Source of the DNA: Fictibacillus barbaricus
Lineage (GTDB): Bacteria; Bacillota; Bacilli; Bacillales; Fictibacillaceae
Direction: 5' to 3'
DNA length: 55,152 bases
Assembly (NCBI RefSeq): GCF_014635025.1
Contig: NZ_BMCE01000007.1
Coordinates: forward strand, 1 to 55,152
How positions within the stretch are numbered: position 1 is the first letter of the stretch; each line of letters opens with the position of its first letter. Below are positions 38,736 to 50,263 of this stretch, one piece after another. The position numbers and the translations under genes are program-made. Under the pieces are notes generated by a model, which was not told the origin of the DNA, ran no database searches, and saw only the letters and a program-made list of their open reading frames with translations.

Positions 38736-38989
38736 CCGATTGCTGCTTGTGTATCTTCTAAGAATGTAAGTTCTACTGTTTCTGTGAGTACATCCGCGTA
38801 ACTATAAGAAACACGTTCAAAAGCGTTGGTGTCCTGATCTAATTTGATAATAAAAACTGCAGGGTACGTTTCTTCCAGTGTTCCTAAACGTTCGATCGTT
38901 TTGCGTCGACCGCCATTTGCACGTAAAGAAAGTCTTCTGCCCACGTTGGACTCTAAAGAGCGTCTGATGTCCACAATTGTTTTACCCAT
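38729..38989 (-). CDS. veg: Veg protein
   Basis: An 87-residue protein highly conserved in Bacilli; in B. subtilis Veg promotes biofilm matrix gene expression, apparently by countering SinR. The core [32 protein letters not shown] and [16 protein letters not shown] form an SH3-like beta fold. ATG 38989 is eight bases after GAGGTGG and matches the family start; a GTG four codons upstream overlaps that site. Two canonical promoters in tandem drive it. Confidence 0.95.
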   Translation of the reverse strand: MGKTIVDIRRSLESNVGRRLSLRANGGRRKTIERLGTLEETYPAVFIIKLDQDTNAFERVSYSYADVLTETVELTFLEDTQAAIGQ

Positions 38990-39014
38990 TTTAGGCTCCA
39001 CCTCACTTAGACAA

Positions 39015-39086
39015 ATTGTAACACAAATCGTGCTTTTTTGTCAAATTAAAATTTTCATTATAGCAAGCAAAGCAATTTCATGTCAA
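39015..39086 (-). promoter_or_regulatory. tandem veg promoters
   Basis: Two sigma-A promoters on the minus strand, each with perfect TTGACA: upstream TTGACA (39081-39086), 18 nt, TATAAT (39057-39062); downstream TTGACA (39039-39044), 18 nt, TACAAT (39015-39020). The downstream one corresponds to the strong B. subtilis veg promoter. Confidence 0.88.
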
Positions 39087-39224
39087 TGACCAAATATCCT
39101 TTTTTTGCTCTTTTTAGTATGTCAATACTCCTGGGGAATATGTATAAAATGAATATTTTTTACAAATAATTCTTTAATATATCCACTTTTGGGGTATTTT
39201 TGTGATTTTATAAAAACTTTTCCC

Positions 39225-39254
39225 ATAAATAAAAAACTCCGGACTTCCGGAGTT
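39225..39254 (-). terminator. yabG terminator
   Basis: AACTCCGG and CCGGAGTT arms (39247-39254 and 39235-39242), 4-nt loop, then TTTTATTTATG on the minus strand. Confidence 0.85.
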
Positions 39255-39264
39255 CTCATGAGTA

Positions 39265-40131
39265 CTATGGCTTTGTTTTTATAGGCATTCCCGTTCTTAG
39301 AAACCCTCTCGTCTCAACCCCGCCTAAACCTTCTTTACCAGTCAATGTATTCCGCAGAACGTCCATAACATTCACCCGGTCCATAAACGAGGTCAGGCTG
39401 ATTTTTGAGACGATGTATACTGGATCTAGTGCATGTATGTTAATACGGGCTGGTGAACTTGCAAAATTGGATCCTACTTTAATCAACGATTCAAAGTGAG
39501 ATTGACAGGCACCTGCAAAAATCATGAGATGGTCGAGGTGTGTATACTTCCTTCTCACTTCTCTGACGGTTCGTATGAAGTATTTAGTATGGCGGTATGC
39601 ATTCACATCAGTTATATCGCCTTTTGACTTCATATAGGCATCATGACCCGTAATCACAAGTATATCTGGCCTGACTTCATCAACTAGTGCCGGCACCTTT
39701 TCTGGCATCTCCGTTTCCTTCATATGAATACCGTATACGGGAACGCCAAGTTTTTTATATAGCTCCAGACATTTATTTAAGTATAAAGGGTCTCCGTCAA
39801 TATGAAGCACTCTTCCCGGCAGCTCAAAGTAAGATTGATCATATTGATATCCGTTCGTCGATAAGTACTCCCTCTTTTGTCGAAGAAGATAGTAATCTTG
39901 CCTGAATAATTTAAATGAAGATTCTTCTTTCTCTTTTTCAACTTGCCTGTGTTCAGACATATGTTTATCGTCAACAACAAATAAATCATCGACAGGTGCG
40001 TCTGCCCATAATCTAAGCTCTTCTCCAGCAAGTTCAGCAATCGTTCGATCTTCACTAAATCCTACAATACGAAAAAGCAGATCCCGTTTGTAAGAGTTTC
40101 TGGTCACAATTGATCCAATCTCTAGTTTCAT
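39265..40131 (-). CDS. yabG: sporulation-specific protease YabG
   Basis: Cysteine-type protease that processes spore coat proteins before cross-linking. The 288-residue protein contains TGHDAY (His163) and FAGACQSHFE (Cys209), the likely catalytic pair, and aligns with the family along its length. It has no signal peptide, consistent with action in the mother cell. The gene stands alone between rsmA and the veg promoters with its own terminator. A sigma-K promoter is expected, but I see only a poor CATACTCTTA candidate near 40178. Confidence 0.93.
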   Translation of the reverse strand: MKLEIGSIVTRNSYKRDLLFRIVGFSEDRTIAELAGEELRLWADAPVDDLFVVDDKHMSEHRQVEKEKEESSFKLFRQDYYLLRQKREYLSTNGYQYDQSYFELPGRVLHIDGDPLYLNKCLELYKKLGVPVYGIHMKETEMPEKVPALVDEVRPDILVITGHDAYMKSKGDITDVNAYRHTKYFIRTVREVRRKYTHLDHLMIFAGACQSHFESLIKVGSNFASSPARINIHALDPVYIVSKISLTSFMDRVNVMDVLRNTLTGKEGLGGVETRGFLRTGMPIKTKP

Positions 40132-40216
40132 TTTACTCCCCCTATTTGGAGTAACAAGCTCCTGCTCCCAATGTTCCTTTAATAAGAGTATGTGAAAGTT
40201 GGGGGAAAAATGAGGT

Positions 40217-41661
<1,445 letters not shown>

Positions 41662-41811
41662 GATTTCCTCCAAAACGGTGAAACCTTTTTAGGCATTGCA
41701 ACGTCTAATAAATTGAACGAAAAAACATCTTTTACTAGTATACCCCAGGCGTCAAGAAAGTCTAGGATTACAAAAGAATAACTTCAATCAGTCTTCGTTA
41801 TCCCATGCATA

Positions 41812-41842
41812 CAAAAAAGCACAGGGATTTTTCCCCATGCTT
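41812..41842 (-). terminator. yabE terminator
   Basis: AAGCATGGGGA and TCCCTGTGCTT arms (41832-41842 and 41817-41828) with a mismatch, followed by TTTTGTATG on the minus strand. Confidence 0.75.
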
Positions 41843-41849
41843 CAAAAGT

Positions 41850-43055
41850 TTAGTCTATGATGCGAATGGTAACCGATTTTCTTCCCCAAGACTCCGCTCG
41901 TGACTGAGAAGAAAAGAATACGTCAATCTTGTTGCCTTTAATAGCTCCTCCAGTATCCGAAGCGATAGCATATCCATATCCTTCAACATACACTTTAGAG
42001 CCAAGCGGGATTACATTAGGATCTACTGCGATTACTTTCGCATTCGGGTTTGCTCTTAAGTTAAAGCCTGTAGCCGTAATTCCTGAACATCCAGCACAGT
42101 GTGCTGTATAAGCTGTACTTGTGACTGTTATTACTCTGCCACCAGAGTTGCTTGATGATGATTTACTACGCGAAACAACTGGCTGTGGCTGCGCCTTTGT
42201 TCCAACAGCAACAATTTTATCAGTGCTGTCTGCTAACGTTTTTTCGCTGATCAGTTTTCTGGAAATCTCTTTTCCGTTTTCCATAACAACCTCAAAGCGC
42301 TTTTCACGTTTTCCTTTTTTGCCATCTTGCACAACACGTTCTTTGCCTTTTGTTAAACCACTGTCTTTGCGGTTAACAACAGCAAAAGGTGTTTCTTCTT
42401 CCACTACATCGGTGACCTTTTCTACTCGGATGACTTCAACCTGCGTTTTGCCGGTAATTTTGTCAGTTTTAGCAGGTGTTACTCGATCAATTTCACCTAA
42501 TGATACCTTTTGTTGCTTCAAAAGGTCAGCGACGGTAGTCGAAGTGGTCCAAACTTGCTGAGCTTTTCCGCCCACAACAAGCTTAACCGGGAATGCTGAT
42601 TCAATTTTTATCTTGCCTTGATCTTGAATATCAGCAGTCAGATTGGGCTTAATAGAATCATGTTCATTTAGCGTTAGCTGCTGTTCTTTTACGAATTGTT
42701 CAACAGTCTTCGCTGTCGTCCAGATCATCTTTTCCTTGCCATCAACGGTAAGGCTAACTTCTTTTGCTTCTAGATAATCAACCTTCATATTGTCTGTAAC
42801 CTCAGCATCAAGCCCTGGTTTTACTAGATCATGCTGGTTGAGATTTATGTTTTGTTCGCTTAACAGTTCTCTAACCGTGTTGGCATGTGTCTTCACTTCT
42901 GTTTTCTTTCCGTCGAGCATGAGCGTTACTTCAGCTTTCGTAGTTTCATAACCTACGAATCCAGTAGTTACTGCTAAAACGAGAAGAGCAGCTATCGAAA
43001 GATAAATTTTCTTTCTTGTGATACTTGAGAACAAAGCTGTAATATTCCTATACAT
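41850..43055 (-). CDS. yabE: cell wall-associated resuscitation-factor-like protein YabE
   Basis: Secreted or membrane-tethered cell-wall protein of 401 residues. It has an N-terminal membrane helix (about 17-36), three DUF348 repeats (about 40-80, 95-140, 155-195), a G5 domain (about 205-285, VVEEETPFAVVNR ... KGKERVVQDGKKGKREKRFEV), a serine-rich linker, and a C-terminal 3D domain with DPNVIPLG and SDTGGAIKGNKIDVFF. The 3D domain is a lytic-transglycosylase-like fold, so peptidoglycan cleavage in growth or germination is likely. It has a perfect sigma-A promoter. Confidence 0.92.
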   Translation of the reverse strand: MYRNITALFSSITRKKIYLSIAALLVLAVTTGFVGYETTKAEVTLMLDGKKTEVKTHANTVRELLSEQNINLNQHDLVKPGLDAEVTDNMKVDYLEAKEVSLTVDGKEKMIWTTAKTVEQFVKEQQLTLNEHDSIKPNLTADIQDQGKIKIESAFPVKLVVGGKAQQVWTTSTTVADLLKQQKVSLGEIDRVTPAKTDKITGKTQVEVIRVEKVTDVVEEETPFAVVNRKDSGLTKGKERVVQDGKKGKREKRFEVVMENGKEISRKLISEKTLADSTDKIVAVGTKAQPQPVVSRSKSSSSNSGGRVITVTSTAYTAHCAGCSGITATGFNLRANPNAKVIAVDPNVIPLGSKVYVEGYGYAIASDTGGAIKGNKIDVFFSSQSRAESWGRKSVTIRIID

Positions 43056-43081
43056 TCAATTTCCTCCCCTACAAGGACTGC

Positions 43082-43110
43082 ATTATAAATATCTTTTTTC
43101 TCTCTGTCAA
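43082..43110 (-). promoter_or_regulatory. yabE promoter
   Basis: TTGACA (43105-43110), 17 nt, TATAAT (43082-43087) on the minus strand: a perfect consensus promoter about 26 bp from the start codon, leaving a very short leader. Confidence 0.88.
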
Positions 43111-43270
43111 ATCACCCTCCCTTTCGTCATTAATTGACCCAAGCCAATTATGAACATAAAAGGATAAAAAAGGGAAGAAAAACCGTATGACAAATTTCCA
43201 TTCCCTTTTGTCAATTCTTGAAAGATTAACGCGATATTCTTCATGCTTTGCTAGTTTCCGACAACATTCC

Positions 43271-44038
43271 TTATCGGGAAATGTTAAAGATCCGAAAAGC
43301 ATTGTCGGAAGTTTTCTTTATGATGTCTTCAAGTGGAAGAACTTTTAATTCTGATAGTGTTTCTGCGACATACTTTACATAAGATGGTTCATTTCTTTTG
43401 CCTCTAAGTGGATGAGGACTTAGATAAGGACAATCCGTTTCAATCAATAGCCGGTCCATCGGAATCTCTGCAGCAACTTCCTTAACCTTCTTGGCATTCT
43501 TGAACGTTACTGGTCCACCAAAGCTTATGTAGAAATTCATTTCCATACATTGACGGGCAACCTCAATGCTTCCGCTGTAGCAGTGCATGATACCGCCAAC
43601 TTCATGGGCTTCTTCCTCTTTCAATATGTCAACTACATCTTGTGTTGCTTCCCGGTTATGAATGACGATCGGAAGCTTCACTTTTTTTGCGAGCCGGATC
43701 TGGCGTCTGAATACTTCTTTTTGAACATCTGCAGGCGACTTGTCCCAATGGTAATCTAATCCCATCTCGCCAAGAGCGACAACTTTTGGGTGTGCTGCAA
43801 GTTCTTCAATCCATGCCAAATCTTCGTCTGTCATATCGATCGCATCAACAGGGTGCCACCCTACGCATGCATAGATAAAGTCGTATTCTTCAGCAAGCTG
43901 CATAGCGCCTTGAATAGTTTCACGGTCAAAACCAACGACCACAATATGTGTTACGCCTTCATCTATAGCCCGCTGGATTACTGCTTCGCGATCTTCTTCA
44001 AACTGTGTTGCATTCAAATGAGCATGTGTATCAAACAT
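43271..44038 (-). CDS. tatD: TatD-family metal-dependent hydrolase
   Basis: A 255-residue TIM-barrel hydrolase, proposed DNase or deacylase activity, YabD in B. subtilis. Metal ligands are visible as FDTHAHL (His4, His6), GEMGLDYHW, VIHNREA and IETDCPYLSPHP. ATG 44038 matches the family start and has AAAGGA about nine bases upstream; the longer frame to 44083 runs into the promoter region. It lies between metS and yabE. Confidence 0.93.
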   Translation of the reverse strand: MFDTHAHLNATQFEEDREAVIQRAIDEGVTHIVVVGFDRETIQGAMQLAEEYDFIYACVGWHPVDAIDMTDEDLAWIEELAAHPKVVALGEMGLDYHWDKSPADVQKEVFRRQIRLAKKVKLPIVIHNREATQDVVDILKEEEAHEVGGIMHCYSGSIEVARQCMEMNFYISFGGPVTFKNAKKVKEVAAEIPMDRLLIETDCPYLSPHPLRGKRNEPSYVKYVAETLSELKVLPLEDIIKKTSDNAFRIFNISR

Positions 44039-44118
44039 AATGTACAATCCTTTCAACTTTACAAATCTTATCACATTTTCCATTCATTCGGGTAACAGTA
44101 GCGTTACAAGTTAATTAC

Positions 44119-44145
44119 ATTATAGGTATTAAGACCTATTTTCAA
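44119..44145 (-). promoter_or_regulatory. possible tatD promoter with dyad
   Basis: TTGAAA (44140-44145), 15 nt, TATAAT (44119-44124) on the minus strand, with the perfect dyad ATAGGT-N6-ACCTAT (44122-44139) filling the spacer. The short spacer makes it uncertain. Confidence 0.4.
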
Positions 44146-44187
44146 CATGGGATACACCAGGAAATCACTGCCAAACGCACTAAAGAT

Positions 44188-44218
44188 GGCAAAAAAGCAG
44201 GGATAAGCTCCCTGCTTT
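44188..44218 (-). terminator. metS terminator
   Basis: AAAGCAGGGA and TCCCTGCTTT arms (44209-44218 and 44194-44203), 5-nt loop, then TTTGCC on the minus strand. Confidence 0.85.
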
Positions 44219-44224
44219 TTGTTT

Positions 44225-46216
<1,992 letters not shown>

Positions 46217-46223
46217 TTATAGG

Positions 46224-46253
46224 AAAAAAAGCCCCTCGATTTAGGGACTATTT
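46224..46253 (-). terminator. terminator in the metS leader (possible attenuator)
   Basis: AGTCCCT and AGGGGCT arms around 46226-46250, 6-nt loop, then seven T residues on the minus strand, about 35 nt before metS and downstream of its promoter. In this position it would end transcripts before the gene. Confidence 0.7.
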
Positions 46254-46325
46254 GTTCTTTACATTTAGGAAAAATATAACTGTAACGGTAAATGTATCTT
46301 TTTACAAAAACTATAAAAAACTGTT

Positions 46326-46419
46326 TGCATTAGGTCATAAAAGTAAAAAAGTAAGCGAAAGATTTCTATGTAAATACTTTCATTATTCTCTTTTCTTCCT
46401 TCAAAATATACCTAATGCA
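46326..46419. repeat. inverted repeat spanning the metS promoter and leader
   Basis: TGCATTAGGT (46326-46335) and ACCTAATGCA (46410-46419) are perfectly complementary 10-mers 74 bp apart. The right-hand copy lies against the metS -10 box, inside the promoter spacer; the other lies in the leader. Confidence 0.65.
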
Positions 46420-46434
46420 TTGAAAGTGTGTCAA
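46405..46434 (-). promoter_or_regulatory. metS promoter
   Basis: TTGACA (46429-46434), 18 nt, TATATT (46405-46410) on the minus strand. It predicts a leader of about 210 nt before metS. Confidence 0.78.
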
Positions 46435-46490
46435 GGCATAGAAGCCAATGGTCGGAAAGGGAAATATGAATAGTATTTTTTCGTTGTTAG

Positions 46491-46509
46491 TTTTGTCGAA
46501 ATTTGACGT
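46491..46509 (+). promoter_or_regulatory. distal pair of Spo0A boxes
   Basis: TTTTGTCGAAATTTGACGT contains the 0A box TGTCGAA (46494-46500) followed 10 nt later by TGACG (46504-46508). The arrangement equals that at 46724-46740 next to abrB. It is about 60 bp upstream of the metS -35 box. Confidence 0.65.
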
Positions 46510-46679
46510 TTTATTTTATTGATATTCCCAGTTAAATTTTTTCATCTTTTACACATTCTTGAATTCTATATGACAATATATGAATATATCTTCCATAAAT
46601 GGGTTTTGAAAATATTATAATATGGGTATAGTCTATTAAATTTATTGGTAAAAGTGAAAAAATGTTTAAATCAAAACTA

Positions 46680-46708
46680 TTGACGACAATTGGAAATGTT
46701 GGTAAGAT
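46680..46708 (+). promoter_or_regulatory. abrB promoter
   Basis: TTGACG (46680-46685), 17 nt, TAAGAT (46703-46708) on the plus strand, followed by Spo0A boxes over the early transcribed region. Confidence 0.8.
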
Positions 46709-46720
46709 GTTCTCGTAGGA

Positions 46721-46742
46721 TTTTGTCGAATTCTGACGATTT
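46721..46742 (+). promoter_or_regulatory. Spo0A boxes downstream of the abrB promoter
   Basis: TTTTGTCGAAT (0A box TGTCGAA at 46724-46730) followed 10 nt later by TGACGAT (46734-46740). This pair and its position match the Spo0A~P repression site of B. subtilis abrB. Confidence 0.88.
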
Positions 46743-46790
46743 AAATAGATAGGGAAATCTTTTATATATTTTGGGAGGAGAGATTTTATT

Positions 46791-47075
46791 ATGAAATCTA
46801 CAGGAATTGTACGTAAGGTTGACGAACTAGGACGTGTCGTTATTCCAATCGAACTTCGCCGTACTTTAGGAATTGCAGAGAAAGATGCATTAGAAATTTA
46901 TGTTGATGATGACCGTATCATCCTTAAGAAATACAAGCCAAACATGACTTGCGCGGTAACTGGTGAAGTTTCTGATGACAACTACACAGTTGCAGGCGGA
47001 AAGATCATTCTTAGCCGTGAAGGTGCTAAAGAAGTTATGGAAGAACTTCAAAAGCAATTACAAACATCAAAATAA
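46791..47075 (+). CDS. abrB: transition-state regulator AbrB
   Basis: Global repressor of post-exponential genes during growth, itself repressed by Spo0A~P. The 94-residue protein has the N-terminal swapped-hairpin DNA-binding domain MKSTGIVRKVDELGRVVIPIELRRTLGI (1-50) and a C-terminal multimerisation part with Cys54. GGGAGGAG precedes the start. It is the only plus-strand gene in the window, divergent from metS and convergent with rsmI. Its likely targets here include the spoVG promoter region. Confidence 0.97.
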   Translation: MKSTGIVRKVDELGRVVIPIELRRTLGIAEKDALEIYVDDDRIILKKYKPNMTCAVTGEVSDDNYTVAGGKIILSREGAKEVMEELQKQLQTSK

Positions 47076-47085
47076 GAACATAAAA

Positions 47086-47116
47086 AATAAGAGCCTTCGA
47101 TTAGAAGGCTCTTTTC
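47086..47116. terminator. bidirectional terminator, abrB and rsmI
   Basis: AAGAGCCTTC and GAAGGCTCTT arms (47089-47098 and 47104-47113), 5-nt loop, with T-runs on both sides. It serves abrB on the plus strand and rsmI on the minus strand. Confidence 0.88.
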
Positions 47117-47129
47117 CTTTATACAATGA

Positions 47130-48008
47130 CTATAGTCCATGGTATTCTTGATAAATTTCCCGCTTCGGCATGTTTCGATCAGCTGCTGCTAGCTTAATTG
47201 CATCTTTTGGTTTCTCGCCTTTGTCTACATAATGTTCCACGTGATCGATAATCGAAAACGACTCCCACCACTGTTCTTGCTCTTCGAAACCTGAACTCCC
47301 GCTTCCTTCAACAACTAAGCAGAACTCGCCTCGTATTTCAGCATCTTCTTGATCAAAGAACTCTGTTACTTCAGATAATGAACCACGAATGATTTCTTCA
47401 TATTTTTTTGTTAGTTCCCGTACAACCGCGATATTCCGGTCTTCCAATATACTACTCATAGCCTGAAGTGTTTCTTTTAATCGATGAGGAGCTTCATAAA
47501 ACAGCAGGGTAGAAGGAAAACGTTTAAGTTTCTCTAACTCTGATTTCTTTTCTTTTTTTCCTCTTGGAAGAAAACCGTAGAATGTAAATAGTTCTGTGTT
47601 AAGTCCTGATGCAACAAGTGCTGGCAGTGCTGCATTCGCTCCAGGCAGTGGAATAACAGGAATGTTCTCTTCTACACATTGAACAACAAGTTCATATCCA
47701 GGATCTGATATGCCGGGCATTCCTGCATCTGTGACTAATGCGATTTCCTTTCCTTCTTTTAATGATTCTATAAGTTTCATACCACTATGTTGTTTATTGT
47801 GATCGTGATAACTCGTTAAGGGTGTACCGATCTCAAAGTGGTTGCATAACTTTTTGGTCTGCCTTGTATCTTCTGCCGCGATTAAATCTGCTTCTTTTAA
47901 AATACGGATTGCCCGAAACGTCATATCTTCCAAGTTGCCGATCGGTGTTGGAACCAAGTACAGCATACCGCTTCCGGTCTCATTTCCGTAGCTCTTTTGC
48001 TGCCACAT
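47130..48008 (-). CDS. rsmI: 16S rRNA 2'-O-ribose C1402 methyltransferase
   Basis: SAM methyltransferase of the tetrapyrrole methylase fold that modifies C1402 in the decoding centre. The 292-residue protein has LYLVPTPIGNLEDMTFRA, AAEDTRQTKKL, VTDAGMPGISDPGYELV and the GANAALPALVASGL loop. ATG 48008 starts the family N-terminus (MWQQKS); the GTG nine bases upstream is too close to the binding site. It overlaps yazA by 29 nt. Confidence 0.96.
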   Translation of the reverse strand: MWQQKSYGNETGSGMLYLVPTPIGNLEDMTFRAIRILKEADLIAAEDTRQTKKLCNHFEIGTPLTSYHDHNKQHSGMKLIESLKEGKEIALVTDAGMPGISDPGYELVVQCVEENIPVIPLPGANAALPALVASGLNTELFTFYGFLPRGKKEKKSELEKLKRFPSTLLFYEAPHRLKETLQAMSSILEDRNIAVVRELTKKYEEIIRGSLSEVTEFFDQEDAEIRGEFCLVVEGSGSSGFEEQEQWWESFSIIDHVEHYVDKGEKPKDAIKLAAADRNMPKREIYQEYHGL

Positions 48009-48276
48009 ACGAAACACTTCCCTCTTTTATAATTCTTTCTTTTTCAGATCGATTCAGTTTCTTTACTGCAAATTCCATCCGCATTGCTTCTTGTTTTGTA
48101 GAAAACGATTCCTGGAACACAAGTCTTAGAGGACCTCTTCCCCTCGTATACTTAGCGCCTTTACCTTCTTCATGCTTACGTAAACGCTGAGTTAGATCAT
48201 TGGTATAACCCGTATAGTATGATCCATCGCCACACTCTAAAATATAGATATAATGATTAACATTATTCTTCACCAT
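47980..48276 (-). CDS. yazA: GIY-YIG nuclease-superfamily protein YazA
   Basis: A 98-residue single-domain GIY-YIG protein: [30 protein letters not shown] carries the Y...Y (GIY/YIG-equivalent) strands and the catalytic arginine, and a downstream Glu (MEFAVKKL) completes the active site. Stand-alone proteins of this type have no firmly known role; DNA repair is a guess. It overlaps yabB by 14 nt and rsmI by 29 nt, so the three genes are tightly coupled. Confidence 0.92.
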   Translation of the reverse strand: MVKNNVNHYIYILECGDGSYYTGYTNDLTQRLRKHEEGKGAKYTRGRGPLRLVFQESFSTKQEAMRMEFAVKKLNRSEKERIIKEGSVSYVAAKELRK

Positions 48277-49009
48277 AGAACATCCTTTTTAACTCATCTG
48301 TGTAATGGCCGTCTTCACCATACACTGTAATAGGAGGTAAAATGTGCAGATCTGGTTTGCCGTTTTTCATTCCTTCTATTAAAAGCATATTTGCCTCACT
48401 ACCTGCTTTTGGGTAGATCAGCTGTAATTTCTTTGGTTCTAGTTTATACTTCCTCATAAAAGCTAATATTTCCATCAATCGGTTTGGACGATGCACCATT
48501 GCGACTTTTCCGCCTTGTTTAACTAGCTGGCTGCTAACCCGTATAACATCTTCCAAGGAACAATAGATCTCATGGCGTGCGATAGCAAGGTGCTCATTTT
48601 GGTTAAAATCTTTTTCATGAACAGATGGGAAGTACGGTGGATTGCAGGTTAGGGCATCAAACGTTCCATGTCCATACTTACTGGGAGCTTCTTTAAGGTC
48701 AGCTAGATCCATATGTAATTGCTCACCCAAACCGTTTAGCTCAACACTTCTTCTTGCCATGCTGTACAATCTTTCCTGTATTTCTACACCCGTTATGTCA
48801 GCTTTCGAACGCTTACTTAACAAAAGGGCAACCGCACCGTTTCCAGTGCATAGATCAATAATCTTCCCTCTTTGAATAGGTACCCAAGCAAAACGGGCCA
48901 ATAATACAGCATCGAGAGAAAATGAGAAAACAGAAGGACTCTGTATGATTTTCAAATCAGGATGAACTAAAAAATCAATCCGTTCATCTGGCAGGAGCTG
49001 TTGTTCCAC
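48263..49009 (-). CDS. yabB: SAM-dependent methyltransferase YabB (TrmN6-like)
   Basis: A 248-residue Rossmann methyltransferase with [17 protein letters not shown] as the SAM motif and the N6-adenine-type catalytic motif NPPY (TCNPPYFPS). It resembles tRNA(1)(Val) A37 N6-methyltransferase TrmN6 (YfiC), and tRNA is the likely substrate. It lies after yabA with a possible terminator between them, and it overlaps yazA. Confidence 0.9.
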   Translation of the reverse strand: MEQQLLPDERIDFLVHPDLKIIQSPSVFSFSLDAVLLARFAWVPIQRGKIIDLCTGNGAVALLLSKRSKADITGVEIQERLYSMARRSVELNGLGEQLHMDLADLKEAPSKYGHGTFDALTCNPPYFPSVHEKDFNQNEHLAIARHEIYCSLEDVIRVSSQLVKQGGKVAMVHRPNRLMEILAFMRKYKLEPKKLQLIYPKAGSEANMLLIEGMKNGKPDLHILPPITVYGEDGHYTDELKRMFYGEE

Positions 49010-49032
49010 AGTAACTCCCCCTTTCTTCTATA

Positions 49033-49061
49033 TAAAAAGAAGCCTTCCCAATAGGAAAGGC
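49033..49061 (-). terminator. yabA terminator
   Basis: GCCTTTCC and GGGAAGGC arms (49054-49061 and 49042-49049, imperfect), followed by TTCTTTTTATA on the minus strand. Confidence 0.65.
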
Positions 49062-49063
49062 GT

Positions 49064-49414
49064 TTATTTCTTATTTAAAAATGAAAGACAAAACAAACAA
49101 TCTCCTTCTGAACGTACACTGCCATAATGAAGGTTGCAAATGTGGAATCCTTCCTGGTAGAGACGTGCCAGGTTATCATAGCCTTCTCCGATGTCAGTAG
49201 ACTCTTTTTTGGCTTTAGCCGAAGACTTTTTAACGATATTCCGCTTTTGATCGGAATTCAGTTTGTTCCGCAGATTTTCATTTTCCATCACGAGATGGTG
49301 GTTTTCTTCTATTAATGTAGCCAAATGGGTCTTAAAATCTTCCAGTTGCTGTGAAAGCTCTGTGATTTGCTCTTCCATCTGTACTACGCGGGAAAATATT
49401 GTTTTCTTTTCCAC
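49064..49414 (-). CDS. yabA: replication initiation control protein YabA
   Basis: Links DnaA to the sliding clamp DnaN and slows re-initiation. The 116-residue protein has an N-terminal leucine-zipper coiled coil (about 5-50) that tetramerises, a basic linker and the zinc-binding C-terminal domain [23 protein letters not shown] ... [10 protein letters not shown]. The start appears to be GTG 49414 (MEKKT), after AGAGGTGG; the GTG nine bases further upstream is in the binding site. Confidence 0.95.
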   Translation of the reverse strand: MEKKTIFSRVVQMEEQITELSQQLEDFKTHLATLIEENHHLVMENENLRNKLNSDQKRNIVKKSSAKAKKESTDIGEGYDNLARLYQEGFHICNLHYGSVRSEGDCLFCLSFLNKK

Positions 49415-49428
49415 GAATTCCACCTCTT

Positions 49429-50259
49429 TTACTCTGTGGCCTGACTGAATAATTCCTCTCTCTTGCCAGCGAGCTCGTCCAATGTAAACTCGGTTGTTCT
49501 TTCCATTGATGGAATGTTCACTTGAATGAGTTTTTCAAGCAAGTTTAAGCCGACAACACGACCAACACCATGAGGGGTCATAATCTCTTCACCAACATCA
49601 GGCATTTCTTCTTTAACTTCTTCATAATAGTCATTTTCATACTTTAAACAGCACATTAAGCGTCCGCATAGCCCTGAAATTTTTGCAGGATTTAAGGATA
49701 GGTTCTGATCCTTTGCCATCTTGATCGATACAGGTTCAAAGTCCCCAAGGAATGTGGAGCAGCAGAGCATTCGGCCACATGGACCGATTCCGCCTAGCAT
49801 CTTCGCTTCATCCCTTACGCCAATCTGTCTGAGCTCAATTCTTGTTCGGAAGATAGAAGCCAGGTCCTTTACCAGTTCACGGAAATCAATTCTTCCGTCT
49901 GCAGTAAAATAAAATATGATTTTGTTACGATCAAACGTATATTCAACATCGACAAGCTTCATATCGAGCTTATGTTCGATGATTTTTTCTTCACAACTTT
50001 GAAACGCTTCCTTAGCGGCTGCTTTATTTTCCTCTACAGACAAAATGTCTTTCTGTGTCGCGAGCCTAACGACTTTTTTTAAAGGAAGAACAACATCATT
50101 CTCGCCGACTAGTTTCTTATCGATAACTACCTTGCCATATTCTATTCCACGCGCTGTTTCCACAATGACAAACGCGTCTTTTTTCACTTCAAGGTCGCCG
50201 GGGTCGAAATAATATACTTTACCCGCTTTTTTAAAGCGGATTCCCACTACCTCATACAA
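49429..50259 (-). CDS. ricT: RicT (YaaT), PSP1-domain Fe-S partner protein
   Basis: Part of the RicAFT complex that assists RNase Y-dependent mRNA processing and Spo0A activation in B. subtilis. The 276-residue protein contains the PSP1 region and cysteine clusters [12 protein letters not shown] and [12 protein letters not shown] that coordinate Fe-S clusters. It lies 4 nt after holB and 14 nt before yabA. Confidence 0.95.
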   Translation of the reverse strand: MYEVVGIRFKKAGKVYYFDPGDLEVKKDAFVIVETARGIEYGKVVIDKKLVGENDVVLPLKKVVRLATQKDILSVEENKAAAKEAFQSCEEKIIEHKLDMKLVDVEYTFDRNKIIFYFTADGRIDFRELVKDLASIFRTRIELRQIGVRDEAKMLGGIGPCGRMLCCSTFLGDFEPVSIKMAKDQNLSLNPAKISGLCGRLMCCLKYENDYYEEVKEEMPDVGEEIMTPHGVGRVVGLNLLEKLIQVNIPSMERTTEFTLDELAGKREELFSQATE

Positions 50260-50263
50260 GGTT

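Noticed and set aside
43069-43302. 77-codon minus-strand frame between tatD and yabE
   Set aside because: It overlaps the tatD end and the perfect yabE promoter, and the sequence resembles no protein I know.
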